This document shows positions 9,214 through 16,652 of a DNA stretch of 64,000 bases, piece by piece. The notes beneath the pieces are model-generated. The model saw only the letters and a list, made by a program, of their open reading frames with translations, was not told the DNA's origin and ran no database searches. The DNA lies in contig NZ_CAMHFP010000006.1 of NCBI RefSeq assembly GCF_946184425.1, positions 1-64,000 of the forward strand, read 5' to 3'. Position 1 is the first letter of the stretch. Each line of letters opens with the position of its first letter. The DNA is from an uncultured Methanobrevibacter sp. Its GTDB lineage: Archaea > Methanobacteriota > Methanobacteria > Methanobacteriales > Methanobacteriaceae. The position numbers were made by a program, and so were the translations under genes.

Positions 9214-10102
9214 AGAATAATTCGTGTAAGTGCATGATTGCAGAACCTAATTTACCGTCGAAGTTACCTGCACTAATTTCAAGTACACCATCTACAGCAC
9301 AAGCAGCTTCAATACCTGCTTTCATAGCTGCTTTTACAGATTCTTCATCTACACCATCAATAACTATTTCAAATACACCATCAGCATCATCTCTAATATC
9401 AGAGTCAACTTTGTCTTTTAAAGTTACACACATTTTTTCATTAGTGGATGCATTTAAGAATTTGGAGTATTTGTTGGATCCTACTTTAGAACCAGATGCA
9501 ACCATACCTCCAGGGAATGGAGTTATTACACCTTCAACTTCACTAATAGCAGCAACAGCTGCTTGAGCTGCTTCTACACCAGTCATTTGATCTTTTGCTA
9601 AAATGAAGAAGTTTCCACCAGCTACACCATCTTTGTAACCGAATGCAGATTCTACTAAGAAGTCACCAGACATAATTGGGATAGAGTGTATTTTTCTTCC
9701 ATCAATTTCTAATTCAGTTTCGTAACCGTCACCGAAGAATTTTAATTTATTACCAGTTTTTAAAACATCTTCAGATTCGAGACAGTTAAATGCTGCTGCA
9801 GTTGGTGCAGTTAAAATACACATTCCAATTCTTTCCATTAATTCATGATCAAGTGCTTTTTTACCACCTTGACAAATCATGATAACATAACCAGGTCTTC
9901 CATCAGGAGTGTTTTCAGCTGGTACAAAACAATCAATACCTGCTTCTGCAGGACATCCAATAACAGAAGTTCCGTAACCGGTTGCTTCAGTTGCTGCAAT
10001 TTTTGCTAATTCTTCGGTTGCTGCAGTAACTAAAATTCTAGTTACTTTGATTCCGAAACCTTCTGCATAAGTATCTTTAATTTCTACACCGTTAATTTCC
10101 AT
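9212..10102 (-). CDS. ftr: Formylmethanofuran:tetrahydromethanopterin formyltransferase
   Basis: Ftr transfers the formyl group from formylmethanofuran to tetrahydromethanopterin, the second step of CO2 reduction to methane; it is a soluble cytoplasmic enzyme. The N-terminus [19 protein letters not shown], the block [16 protein letters not shown] and the C-terminal [20 protein letters not shown] match the family. At 296 residues it has the standard length. The ATG follows GGTGA with the usual four-base spacer. It appears monocistronic, with its own hairpin terminator. A perfect 20-bp palindrome lies 18-38 bases upstream of the start codon. Confidence 0.98.
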   Translation of the reverse strand: MEINGVEIKDTYAEGFGIKVTRILVTAATEELAKIAATEATGYGTSVIGCPAEAGIDCFVPAENTPDGRPGYVIMICQGGKKALDHELMERIGMCILTAPTAAAFNCLESEDVLKTGNKLKFFGDGYETELEIDGRKIHSIPIMSGDFLVESAFGYKDGVAGGNFFILAKDQMTGVEAAQAAVAAISEVEGVITPFPGGMVASGSKVGSNKYSKFLNASTNEKMCVTLKDKVDSDIRDDADGVFEIVIDGVDEESVKAAMKAGIEAACAVDGVLEISAGNFDGKLGSAIMHLHELF

Positions 10103-10120
10103 AGTTTCACCATAATTTTT

Positions 10121-10140
10121 ACAAAAAATTAATTTTTTGT
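10121..10140. promoter_or_regulatory. Perfect 20-bp palindrome upstream of ftr
   Basis: ACAAAAAATTAATTTTTTGT is identical to its reverse complement. It lies just upstream of the ftr ribosome binding site and downstream of TATA-like sequence at about 10165-10178 (minus strand). It could be an operator for a dimeric regulator or a hairpin in the 5' leader. A-tract symmetry by chance in AT-rich DNA cannot be excluded. Confidence 0.45.
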
Positions 10141-10179
10141 GATAATTAATTTTATGAATATGAATAAAAATAAAGTTTT

Positions 10180-11244
10180 CTATTTATCATTTAGGTCATC
10201 TTCCAAAGCCTCTTCAAGTTCCTCTGAAGATGATGAAAATGAAATTTTATCCAGAACGGATGAACCATAATACGGTAAAATTACCAAACCAATGATAGTT
10301 ACCATCCAAAATGAAATTAATCTTTCAACAACAGTTGCTGCAGCACTTATTGAAGAAGAAATACCCGCAGCTGAGTAAAATATAATCATTACCCCGTCAA
10401 TAGCACCTAAACCCCCCGGAAGAAGAGGAATCATACCAACTAAAGATGCTACAATGAATACTTCACCAATTGTAATTAAACCAACATTGGCTCCAAAAGA
10501 TAGAAATACTAAATAAACCCTTATAATCTCAAAAATCCAAATAACAAAAGACAATGGAATTGTATAATACATGACTTTCTTATTTGAAATTAATATTTTC
10601 ATAGTGTCCTGGAATCCGAAGATTACCTCATGTACTTTCTGCTCGAATTCATCAGTATTTTTCTTGTAGAATCTTCTAACAATACCAATAATCCAACCAT
10701 CAACCCTTTGACCAAATCCAGGATTAATGCACATGTAAATCAAGACCATTAAAACAATTATTATAGCAATTACGGCCAAAACCATAACAATAAGCAACCA
10801 TAAATCAAAATTAAAATATAAAGCCATCGCCGCAATAGTAATAGCTGCAAGAACTACAAATGGAAATGTATCCAATGCCCTATCGGCCACAACAGTTGCA
10901 AATGTTTCTTCCATCAGATAATTTTTCCTTTTTGCTAATATATACGCCCTGACAGGCTCTCCCCCTCCACGTCCGGAAGGAGTAATATTATTTACTGCAA
11001 GACCTACCAATACCATTGGAAGCAAATCTCTGATAGAAACTTCCTTATCTGTGAGTTTATTGAGGATTTGCCATCTTAAAGTATACAAAAAATAAGTAAA
11101 AACTTGAGTAAGAATAGCAAGAACTATTATAACCGGATTAGCTATTGTTAAAGCACTAATAACTTGATCAATACCTACAAACCACAGCATTATAATTAAA
11201 ATACACACACTAAACAACAATAACAAAACAGTTTTCCGGTCCAT
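10180..11244 (-). CDS. Lysylphosphatidylglycerol synthase-like / flippase-like integral membrane protein (UPF0104)
   Basis: This is a multi-pass membrane protein of 354 residues with about eight hydrophobic segments, of the family related to the transmembrane part of bacterial MprF. It carries the typical block [19 protein letters not shown] near residue 84 and a conserved [10 protein letters not shown] near residue 285. In archaea such proteins are annotated as flippases or lipid-linked-glycan handlers, but the substrate is unknown. The C-terminus is acidic and serine-rich ([18 protein letters not shown]). It is read divergently from trkH, whose TATA box is in the short region between. Confidence 0.85.
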   Translation of the reverse strand: MDRKTVLLLLFSVCILIIMLWFVGIDQVISALTIANPVIIVLAILTQVFTYFLYTLRWQILNKLTDKEVSIRDLLPMVLVGLAVNNITPSGRGGGEPVRAYILAKRKNYLMEETFATVVADRALDTFPFVVLAAITIAAMALYFNFDLWLLIVMVLAVIAIIIVLMVLIYMCINPGFGQRVDGWIIGIVRRFYKKNTDEFEQKVHEVIFGFQDTMKILISNKKVMYYTIPLSFVIWIFEIIRVYLVFLSFGANVGLITIGEVFIVASLVGMIPLLPGGLGAIDGVMIIFYSAAGISSSISAAATVVERLISFWMVTIIGLVILPYYGSSVLDKISFSSSSEELEEALEDDLNDK

Positions 11245-11324
11245 AATACTACCAACTATTATTTTAATTTAACATTTTATTACTTATAAATTTATATAGA
11301 AATTTATTCAAATTATAACAATGT

Positions 11325-12758
11325 ATGAGGTATATAACGAAAAGTGATTTATTGATTGTTGCAAGAGATTCCGGTTATTTAATGATAGGAATCGGATTAA
11401 TGTGCATTGTTCCATTAATTTTCGATTTAATATATTTTGAGTTTGATGTGATTAGTTTTGTTATACCTGCAGCAATTTCAATCGCCTTAGGGATAGCATG
11501 CATGAAATATTTCGAAAACTCCACAACCAAAAAGATGCGGCTTAAACATGGGATGATGATATCATCATTCGCATGGTTATGGGCAAGTCTTATTGGAGGA
11601 CTTGTTTTTATGCTAGCAACACATATACCCTTTATTGATGCAGTTTTTGAAAGTATGTCCGCTTTGACCGGAACCGGAATTACAATGTTTAAAAATGTTG
11701 AAATATTGCCTCATAGTATCTTATTTTTCAGATCCCTTGAGCAATGGATTGGCGGTTTGGGAGTTGTTGTTATGGTTATTGGAGTCTTAACAAAACCAGG
11801 ATCCGTTTCATCAAAATTATACCAATCTGAAGCTCGAGAAGAAAGAATTAAACCAAGTATCAAAACCACATTAGAAAAAACCTTAGAAATTTATTTAATA
11901 TATACAATTTTTGGATTAATTTTATACCTTTTAGCAGGAATGCCAGCATTTGATTCTTTATGCAATACATTCAGTATTATTTCAACCGGAGGAATGAGCA
12001 TAAAGAATGCAAATATGGGATACTACCACAATGATGTAATTTACCTGATTTCAATAGTTTTAATGATATTGGGTGCTACAAGCTTTTTAGTTCACTATAA
12101 AGTAATTAAAACTAGAGGAAAATCCTTAATTGAGGATTTACAATTCCAAATTATTATTGGAGTAATAGCAATTGTGACTGTCATAATCTACTTTATTTCA
12201 AACATTGTTCCAATAGAAATATTATTTACAGTAGTATCAGCAATAACAACAACAGGAGCAAGTGTTGCGATGCCACAAGTTATGGCAGGCTGGCCTTCAT
12301 TTGTAATCATATGTTTGATGTGTTTAATGTTAACTGGAGGTTCAAACGGATCTACAGTAGGTGCAATAAAACTTGTGAGAATGATTACATTCTTCAAAGG
12401 AATCTACAGACATATCAGAGAAATTTTATCCCCAGAAGGAAGAGTAGTACCAATAAAATTAAATGGACATAAAATTCCTGAAAAGTCAATTTCCCAAGCG
12501 GGAAACTATATTACCTTATACATGATGTTCATTATGTTTACTTGGGCATTATTCTGTTTATTCGGATATGACCCCTTCAAAAGTTTATTTGCAGCAATGT
12601 CTCTCCAAGGTAACAACGGTTTGGAACTTGGAATAATAAACCATACATTAAATCCAATATTAAAAGTTGTAAGTATGTTCGACATGTGGACTGGAAGACT
12701 GGAAATTTATCCAGTATTAATCACCGTAAGAGCATTTTTTGAGATTTTCAAAAGATAA
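11325..12758 (+). CDS. trkH: TrkH-type potassium uptake membrane subunit
   Basis: This ion-translocating subunit of a Trk/Ktr K+ uptake system has 477 residues, with the usual four M1-P-M2 repeats. Pore-loop signatures include ALTGTGITMF near residue 112, FSIISTGGMS near residue 217, ITTTGAS near residue 306 and a final SLQGNNGLELG near residue 426. It pairs with the trkA gene 57 bases downstream on the same strand. A TATA element (AATTTATATAG near 11290) lies about 30 bases upstream and no Shine-Dalgarno precedes the ATG, suggesting a leaderless transcript. Confidence 0.95.
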   Translation: MRYITKSDLLIVARDSGYLMIGIGLMCIVPLIFDLIYFEFDVISFVIPAAISIALGIACMKYFENSTTKKMRLKHGMMISSFAWLWASLIGGLVFMLATHIPFIDAVFESMSALTGTGITMFKNVEILPHSILFFRSLEQWIGGLGVVVMVIGVLTKPGSVSSKLYQSEAREERIKPSIKTTLEKTLEIYLIYTIFGLILYLLAGMPAFDSLCNTFSIISTGGMSIKNANMGYYHNDVIYLISIVLMILGATSFLVHYKVIKTRGKSLIEDLQFQIIIGVIAIVTVIIYFISNIVPIEILFTVVSAITTTGASVAMPQVMAGWPSFVIICLMCLMLTGGSNGSTVGAIKLVRMITFFKGIYRHIREILSPEGRVVPIKLNGHKIPEKSISQAGNYITLYMMFIMFTWALFCLFGYDPFKSLFAAMSLQGNNGLELGIINHTLNPILKVVSMFDMWTGRLEIYPVLITVRAFFEIFKR

Positions 12759-12815
12759 TATTTATAATGTCTTAAAATAAATATTGATTATCAAAAATAT
12801 ATTGAGGCGATTTTA

Positions 12816-13466
12816 ATGTATGTAATCATTATGGGCGGAGGTCGTGTAGGACTTGCACTTGCAAACTTATTAATTGAAGATGGATATGACATTACATTAA
12901 TTGAAAGTGATGAATCATTATGCACAGAAGTTGCAGCTGAACTCGATGCGTTAGTTATTTGTGGAAACGGTACTAGTTCTAAGCTACTTGAAGAAACTAA
13001 CATTGAAGATGCGGATTTCTTTATCGCTACAACAGGAAATGACGAAGCTAATCTATTATCATGTATTTTAGTTAGAAAATATGATGTCCCAAATATTATT
13101 GCTCGTGTAAGTAACCCTGATCACGAAGAAGCATTTAAAGAAGTGGGAATTGATCAGGTAATCAGCCCTGAGATTACCGCAGCAGGTTACTTACAAAAAA
13201 TTGTTACAAGACCAAATGTGGCGGAATTAATTACTCTTGGAGAAGGAGATGCCGAAATTTTGGATATGACCATAACCAATGATAAAGTTGTAGGGAAACG
13301 CTTTAAAGACGTATCTCCAACAAAAGAATACATCATTATTGCCACTTATCAAAATGGAAACTTAGTAATTCCACAACCTGACAATATTATTAGCCGTGGA
13401 GAAAAGGTTTCTGTCCTTGTAAAAAGAGGAAACTTTAAAAAAGTTTCTAAAAAATTAGAGAAGTAA
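12816..13466 (+). CDS. trkA: TrkA regulatory subunit of K+ uptake
   Basis: This cytoplasmic nucleotide-binding subunit gates TrkH. The N-terminal RCK/TrkA-N Rossmann domain opens with [16 protein letters not shown] (residues 4-19), with an acidic residue after the second strand (LIESDE) that fits NAD(H) binding. A TrkA-C domain follows from about residue 135. The 216-residue length is normal for the single-domain form. GAGG lies eight bases before the ATG. The last 12 bases overlap the convergent hydrolase gene. Confidence 0.95.
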   Translation: MYVIIMGGGRVGLALANLLIEDGYDITLIESDESLCTEVAAELDALVICGNGTSSKLLEETNIEDADFFIATTGNDEANLLSCILVRKYDVPNIIARVSNPDHEEAFKEVGIDQVISPEITAAGYLQKIVTRPNVAELITLGEGDAEILDMTITNDKVVGKRFKDVSPTKEYIIIATYQNGNLVIPQPDNIISRGEKVSVLVKRGNFKKVSKKLEK

Positions 13467-14069
13467 TGAATAGGACATTCTAATATGTTCTTTCCCATTA
13501 TTTTCTACAGTTGGACCGTGTCCAGGATATATATTTTTAACGTCCAATTTTGTTAATTTCTCAACACTATTTTTCATGTCGTCAAAATTTCCACCGATAT
13601 CCATTCTACCAACACCACCCCCAGCAAAGATAGTGTCCCCAGTAATTAAGTTTTCACCATCCCATAAACAGATTCCACCAGCAGTATGGCCAGGAGTATG
13701 AATTACTTTAAAATTAGCTATTTCATCACCATCTTCAAGCTGAATATCTACTTTTGAATTAGCATCATTTGAAAAAGCAGACATTGAAGTGCCTAAAGAA
13801 TCTTTATTTTTCATAGAAAACGCATCATCCTTATGAACAGCAATTTTAGCATTAGGAAACAAGTAGTTACCACCAATATGGTCAAAATGACAGTGCGTAT
13901 TAATAATCAATTCAATATCATCAGGTTCGACACCATTTTGACGAAGTTTAGAAAATAAATAATCTTTATTGTCCCCTGCACCAGTATCGACCAAAGTATT
14001 TCCATTGACCAAATAACAGTTTGAATCGTAATTATAACCTATAATAAAAATAATATCATTAGAACTCAT
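13455..14069 (-). CDS. Metallo-beta-lactamase-fold hydrolase (glyoxalase II-like)
   Basis: This is a soluble Zn-dependent hydrolase of the MBL fold. The metal motif HCHFDH is near residue 60, with later ligands in [17 protein letters not shown] and the terminal YPGHG. The 204-residue length matches small hydroxyacylglutathione hydrolase-like proteins; the true substrate cannot be told. The start chosen is the ATG at 14069, which gives the N-terminus MSSNDIIF. An in-frame TTG six codons upstream has no ribosome binding site. The 3' end overlaps trkA by 12 bases. Confidence 0.88.
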   Translation of the reverse strand: MSSNDIIFIIGYNYDSNCYLVNGNTLVDTGAGDNKDYLFSKLRQNGVEPDDIELIINTHCHFDHIGGNYLFPNAKIAVHKDDAFSMKNKDSLGTSMSAFSNDANSKVDIQLEDGDEIANFKVIHTPGHTAGGICLWDGENLITGDTIFAGGGVGRMDIGGNFDDMKNSVEKLTKLDVKNIYPGHGPTVENNGKEHIRMSYSLLL

Positions 14070-14128
14070 GAAAGATAATATTGTCAATAAAGTAATTAAA
14101 ATTTTTGAAAAATAGATTTGTATAAAAA

Positions 14129-14277
14129 TGGGGTCACAGGGATTTGAACCCCGATCCTGGGATATCTCTTGCCTCAGTACTCCAATTGTTCATCACAACG
14201 GATACTGTTCAGTTACGCGTATATTTTCTTCAAAGACAACTGGAGTCCCAGATGATGCCAGGTTACACCATAACCCC
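14129..14277 (-). tRNA. tRNA-Trp (CCA) with an intron in the anticodon loop
   Basis: The 5' acceptor GGGGTTA pairs with TGACCCC and discriminator A. The T-arm GGGGTTCAAATCCC and the anticodon stem TGGGA/TCCCA are intact. The loop reads C-T-CCA-G before an insert of about 76 bases, so the mature tRNA is about 73 nt with anticodon CCA. Exon 1 is about 14277-14240 and exon 2 about 14163-14129. A bulge-helix-bulge can be drawn at the junction: CTC/GAG between bulges CAG and ATA, then TTG/CAA. The 3' CCA is not encoded. Confidence 0.93.
14164..14239 (-). ncRNA. tRNA-Trp intron with box C/D methylation-guide features
   Basis: On the minus strand the intron contains CTGA (14209-14212), a box C-like GTGATGA (14190-14196) and a second CTGA (14174-14177). 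The 12 bases between box C and the second CTGA include ACAATTGGAG. This pairs with CTCCAGTTGT at the exon-1/intron junction of the same transcript with one G-U. The fifth base upstream of the CTGA is G and faces C34, so the guide predicts 2'-O-methylation of C34. A degenerate box C' (TTTGAAGA) near the intron start could complete a circular arrangement; the second guide's target is unknown. Confidence 0.75.
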
Positions 14278-14333
14278 ACACATAACATACAATAATAAAT
14301 ATATTTTAATAATATATAAAGATTACCCTATAT

Positions 14334-14741
14334 CTAAAATTTCATTTGTTTATCAATTCCAGCAATTTCATCTATTTCAAGGCCTTTTTCTAGAGCATAA
14401 TCTTTTTCAACCTTATAATTTCCATTACGAGTACGTGGAGTATTTTTTGGCTCTAAAAATAACCATTTAGTATATTTAAATCTAACTCCAATATATGGTG
14501 TTGCCCCAAATATTTTTGAAAATTCACAAAGTGCATCAATTTGAGGAGCATCAATATAAACTTTGTCTTTAGTTGTTGTTTTAACTTCAATAGCCAAATA
14601 TAACTTTCCATTTCCAGCCACAACATCAGGTAATGGATTTTTAGTTGCTCCACCAGAAGCCGGAGCCCTCATAGCTGCAAAATTCCTTTCCCAAAGTTTA
14701 TGCACCAAATCTCTTTCTTCAGCCGAACCCTTTTTAGCCAT
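14334..14741 (-). CDS. hjc: Archaeal Holliday junction resolvase Hjc
   Basis: Hjc cleaves four-way DNA junctions during recombination and fork repair. The protein begins MAKKGSAEERDLVHKLW and contains the family block FAAMRAPASGGATK. The catalytic residues of the nuclease core are visible as E9, D39 in LPDVVAGNG, and E52-x-K54 in AIEVKTT. At 135 residues it is the usual length. The ATG follows AAGGTG at the local spacing. The gene sits between tRNA-Trp and tRNA-His on the same strand. Confidence 0.96.
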   Translation of the reverse strand: MAKKGSAEERDLVHKLWERNFAAMRAPASGGATKNPLPDVVAGNGKLYLAIEVKTTTKDKVYIDAPQIDALCEFSKIFGATPYIGVRFKYTKWLFLEPKNTPRTRNGNYKVEKDYALEKGLEIDEIAGIDKQMKF

Positions 14742-14849
14742 GATTACACCTTATGTTAACTAATTTGTTAAAAGACATTATATAAAATAATCGTGAGAGC
14801 ATTTGAAAAGTAATATGAAAATCTTAAAAAAAATAGTTTTATAAAATGG

Positions 14850-14922
14850 GGCCGGAGCCGAGATTCGAACCCGAGTCCCGGGATCCACAGTCCCGGAGGA
14901 TGACCGCCTACCCTACCCCGGC
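14850..14922 (-). tRNA. tRNA-His (GTG)
   Basis: The acceptor GCCGGGG pairs with CTCCGGC with one G-T. The anticodon stem CCGGGA/TCCCGG holds the loop CTGTGGA, giving anticodon GTG. The discriminator is C, as expected for tRNA-His. The base at -1 is T, not G, so the His identity nucleotide G-1 is not encoded. CCA is present in the DNA directly after the discriminator (14847-14849), unlike the neighbouring tRNAs. Confidence 0.93.
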
Positions 14923-14957
14923 ATTTATAAAATATTAAATAAAAAAAATTGTTAAAG

Positions 14958-15040
14958 TGCGGGAGCAGGGATTCGAACCCTGGAAGACCTGCGTCAACAG
15001 GTCCTAAGCCTGTCCCCTTTGGCCTCTCGGGCACCCCCGC
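14958..15040 (-). tRNA. tRNA-Leu (TAG)
   Basis: This class II tRNA has a long variable arm. The acceptor GCGGGGG pairs with CTCCCGC and discriminator A. The anticodon stem ACAGG/CCTGT holds the loop CTTAGGA, giving anticodon TAG. The T-arm is CAGGGTTCGAATCCCTG. CCA is not encoded. It is the fourth gene in a five-tRNA run read from 15353 leftwards. Confidence 0.94.
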
Positions 15041-15097
15041 TTATAAAAAAGAAAGGATACATAGAAACCATTAAAAATCTTAACAAATTTTTTAAAA

Positions 15098-15172
15098 TGC
15101 TCCGACCGGGATTCGAACCCGAGTCTTCGGCTCGAAAGGCCGAAATGATTGGCCGGACTACACCATCGGAGC
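15098..15172 (-). tRNA. tRNA-Glu (TTC)
   Basis: The acceptor GCTCCGA pairs with TCGGAGC and discriminator A. The anticodon stem TCGGC/GCCGA holds the loop CTTTCGA, giving anticodon TTC. T-arm sequence is normal. CCA is not encoded. Confidence 0.94.
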
Positions 15173-15200
15173 ATACTTATACATAAAAGTTTATTTAACA

Positions 15201-15274
15201 TGGGCCCAATGGGGTTCGAACCCATGGCCTTCCGGTTATGAGCCGGACGCTCTACCTGGCTAAGCTATGGGCCC
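15201..15274 (-). tRNA. tRNA with anticodon CAT (elongator Met, or Ile2 if C34 is modified)
   Basis: The acceptor GGGCCCA pairs with TGGGCCC and discriminator A. The anticodon loop CTCATAA sits on the stem TCCGG/CCGGA. The CAT anticodon could be Met, or AUA-decoding Ile2 after C34 is changed to agmatidine. The GGGCCC acceptor resembles archaeal tRNA-Ile, so Ile2 is a real possibility. The gene starts only six bases after the tRNA-Asn 3' end. Confidence 0.88.
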
Positions 15275-15280
15275 TCGAAG

Positions 15281-15353
<73 letters not shown>

Positions 15354-15437
15354 ATATAACAACCCATTTACTCAACCAATAAACCCATGTTTAAAAATCA
15401 AAAGACTTTAAACAGTAATAATAACTATGCATTACAT

Positions 15438-15448
15438 AGTATATAAAT
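15438..15448 (-). promoter_or_regulatory. TATA box for the tRNA cluster
   Basis: On the minus strand the sequence reads AAAAGATTTATATACT, an A-rich BRE-like segment followed by a TATA element. A start about 25 bases downstream (near 15415) would give a leader of about 60 bases to tRNA-Asn. It shares the region with the start of the divergent radical SAM gene. Confidence 0.5.
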
Positions 15449-15547
15449 CTTTTGGTTTTTCTCAACTTTTTGAAAAAAAACAAAGTAATTTCACAATAAT
15501 ACATTATACGAACTAATATATAAACTTTAAGAATCAATATAAAAAAT

Positions 15548-16528
15548 ATGGATTCTAACATATTTGACTTAATAAAAAAAGCGAATGAAATTACATTAAA
15601 GCAACACGGAAACTTAATCACCCTTGAAAGAGCAGTATTCTTATCATGGTGGTGCGATAAAGGAGATTGTGCTTTTTGCTATATGTCAACACAAAAAGAT
15701 AAAATCAAAGATCCAAAAAAAGCAAGACGAAATATCAGCAACATTTATGCGGAAGCAGAAATGTGCAGACGTCTTGATTGGAATATTGAATTTTTATCTG
15801 GAGGATATGAATCTTTTACAACCCAAGAAATTAAAGATATTGCAACAACAATAAAAAACATTACCGGCGATGGTGTCTGGTTAAATACAGGAATTACCGA
15901 CGAATTAAATGAATATGGATCAGAAATTAAAGGAATCACAGGTGCTGTTGAAGTTGCCAATCCCCAAATTCATGAAAAAGTCTGCCCATCTAAAAAATTA
16001 GATGACATAAGTAATATGTTAGATACAGCTGGAGATTACGGATTTAAAAAAGCAATAACCATTATTTTAGGATTAGGTGAAACTTTAGAGGATGTTCAAT
16101 ATATTATTGACTACATCAAAGACCATAACATTGACAGAGTAATATTCTATTCATTGAATCCCCATAAAGAAACCATTTATGCAAATTCATCACAACCAGC
16201 ATCCCTTTATTATGCACAAGTCGTGGCACAGGTAAGACTTGCATTTCCAGATATTGAAATCATTTGCGGAACTTGGATTGATAATTTGGCAAACATAGGA
16301 ATATTAATCTTAAGTGGAGCAAATGGAATAACAAAATTCCCATTATTTAAAATGTTTGGAACAAAATATGGAAAAAGAGTTGAAGAAGAAGTGAAATGGG
16401 CAGGACGTGATTTAAAAGGAACATTTACAGATAAAACTAAGTTAGGACCTAAAAAAAGTGAAGTTTCACCGGATTTAGATAAATTTATAAAAAGATATGT
16501 AAAAGAATCCTTAAAAAATAAATATTAA
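15548..16528 (+). CDS. Radical SAM protein with a C-x4-C-x2-C motif (BioB/HmdB-like)
   Basis: A 326-residue cytoplasmic enzyme expected to bind a 4Fe-4S cluster and S-adenosylmethionine. The cluster motif is C36-x4-C41-x2-C44 (WWCDKGDCAFCYM), not the canonical CX3CX2C. Later blocks FLSGGYESFT, EVANPQIHEKVCPSKK and IILGLGETLEDV fit the TIM-barrel of the BioB/HydE/HmdB branch. HmdB of methanogens is known for a CX5CX2C motif, so a relative in cofactor biosynthesis is possible, but no hmd gene is seen here. A TATA sequence (AATATATAAAC near 15512) lies about 30 bases before the ATG and no ribosome binding site is visible, so the mRNA is probably leaderless. Confidence 0.82.
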   Translation: MDSNIFDLIKKANEITLKQHGNLITLERAVFLSWWCDKGDCAFCYMSTQKDKIKDPKKARRNISNIYAEAEMCRRLDWNIEFLSGGYESFTTQEIKDIATTIKNITGDGVWLNTGITDELNEYGSEIKGITGAVEVANPQIHEKVCPSKKLDDISNMLDTAGDYGFKKAITIILGLGETLEDVQYIIDYIKDHNIDRVIFYSLNPHKETIYANSSQPASLYYAQVVAQVRLAFPDIEIICGTWIDNLANIGILILSGANGITKFPLFKMFGTKYGKRVEEEVKWAGRDLKGTFTDKTKLGPKKSEVSPDLDKFIKRYVKESLKNKY

Positions 16529-16652
16529 TTTTAATAATTTTTTTAAAAACCACTGCCAAAAATACTTTATTTTAATAATCTTTATAAATCTAATAGTTCA
16601 AATATAACTATAATATAAATTATTAAAAAATTATCCTTATGGAGGAATTATT

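Noticed and set aside
11325-11339. ACG start for trkH after GAGG
   Set aside because: The spacing is six instead of seven bases, and a good TATA box places a leaderless start at the upstream ATG.
14144-14470. 108-aa plus-strand ORF across tRNA-Trp and the end of hjc
   Set aside because: It runs antisense through a tRNA and a conserved gene and has no support as a protein.
14768-15225. Small minus-strand ORFs across the tRNA cluster
   Set aside because: They are translations of tRNA genes and spacers (for example FESRSEHFKK read from tRNA-Glu).
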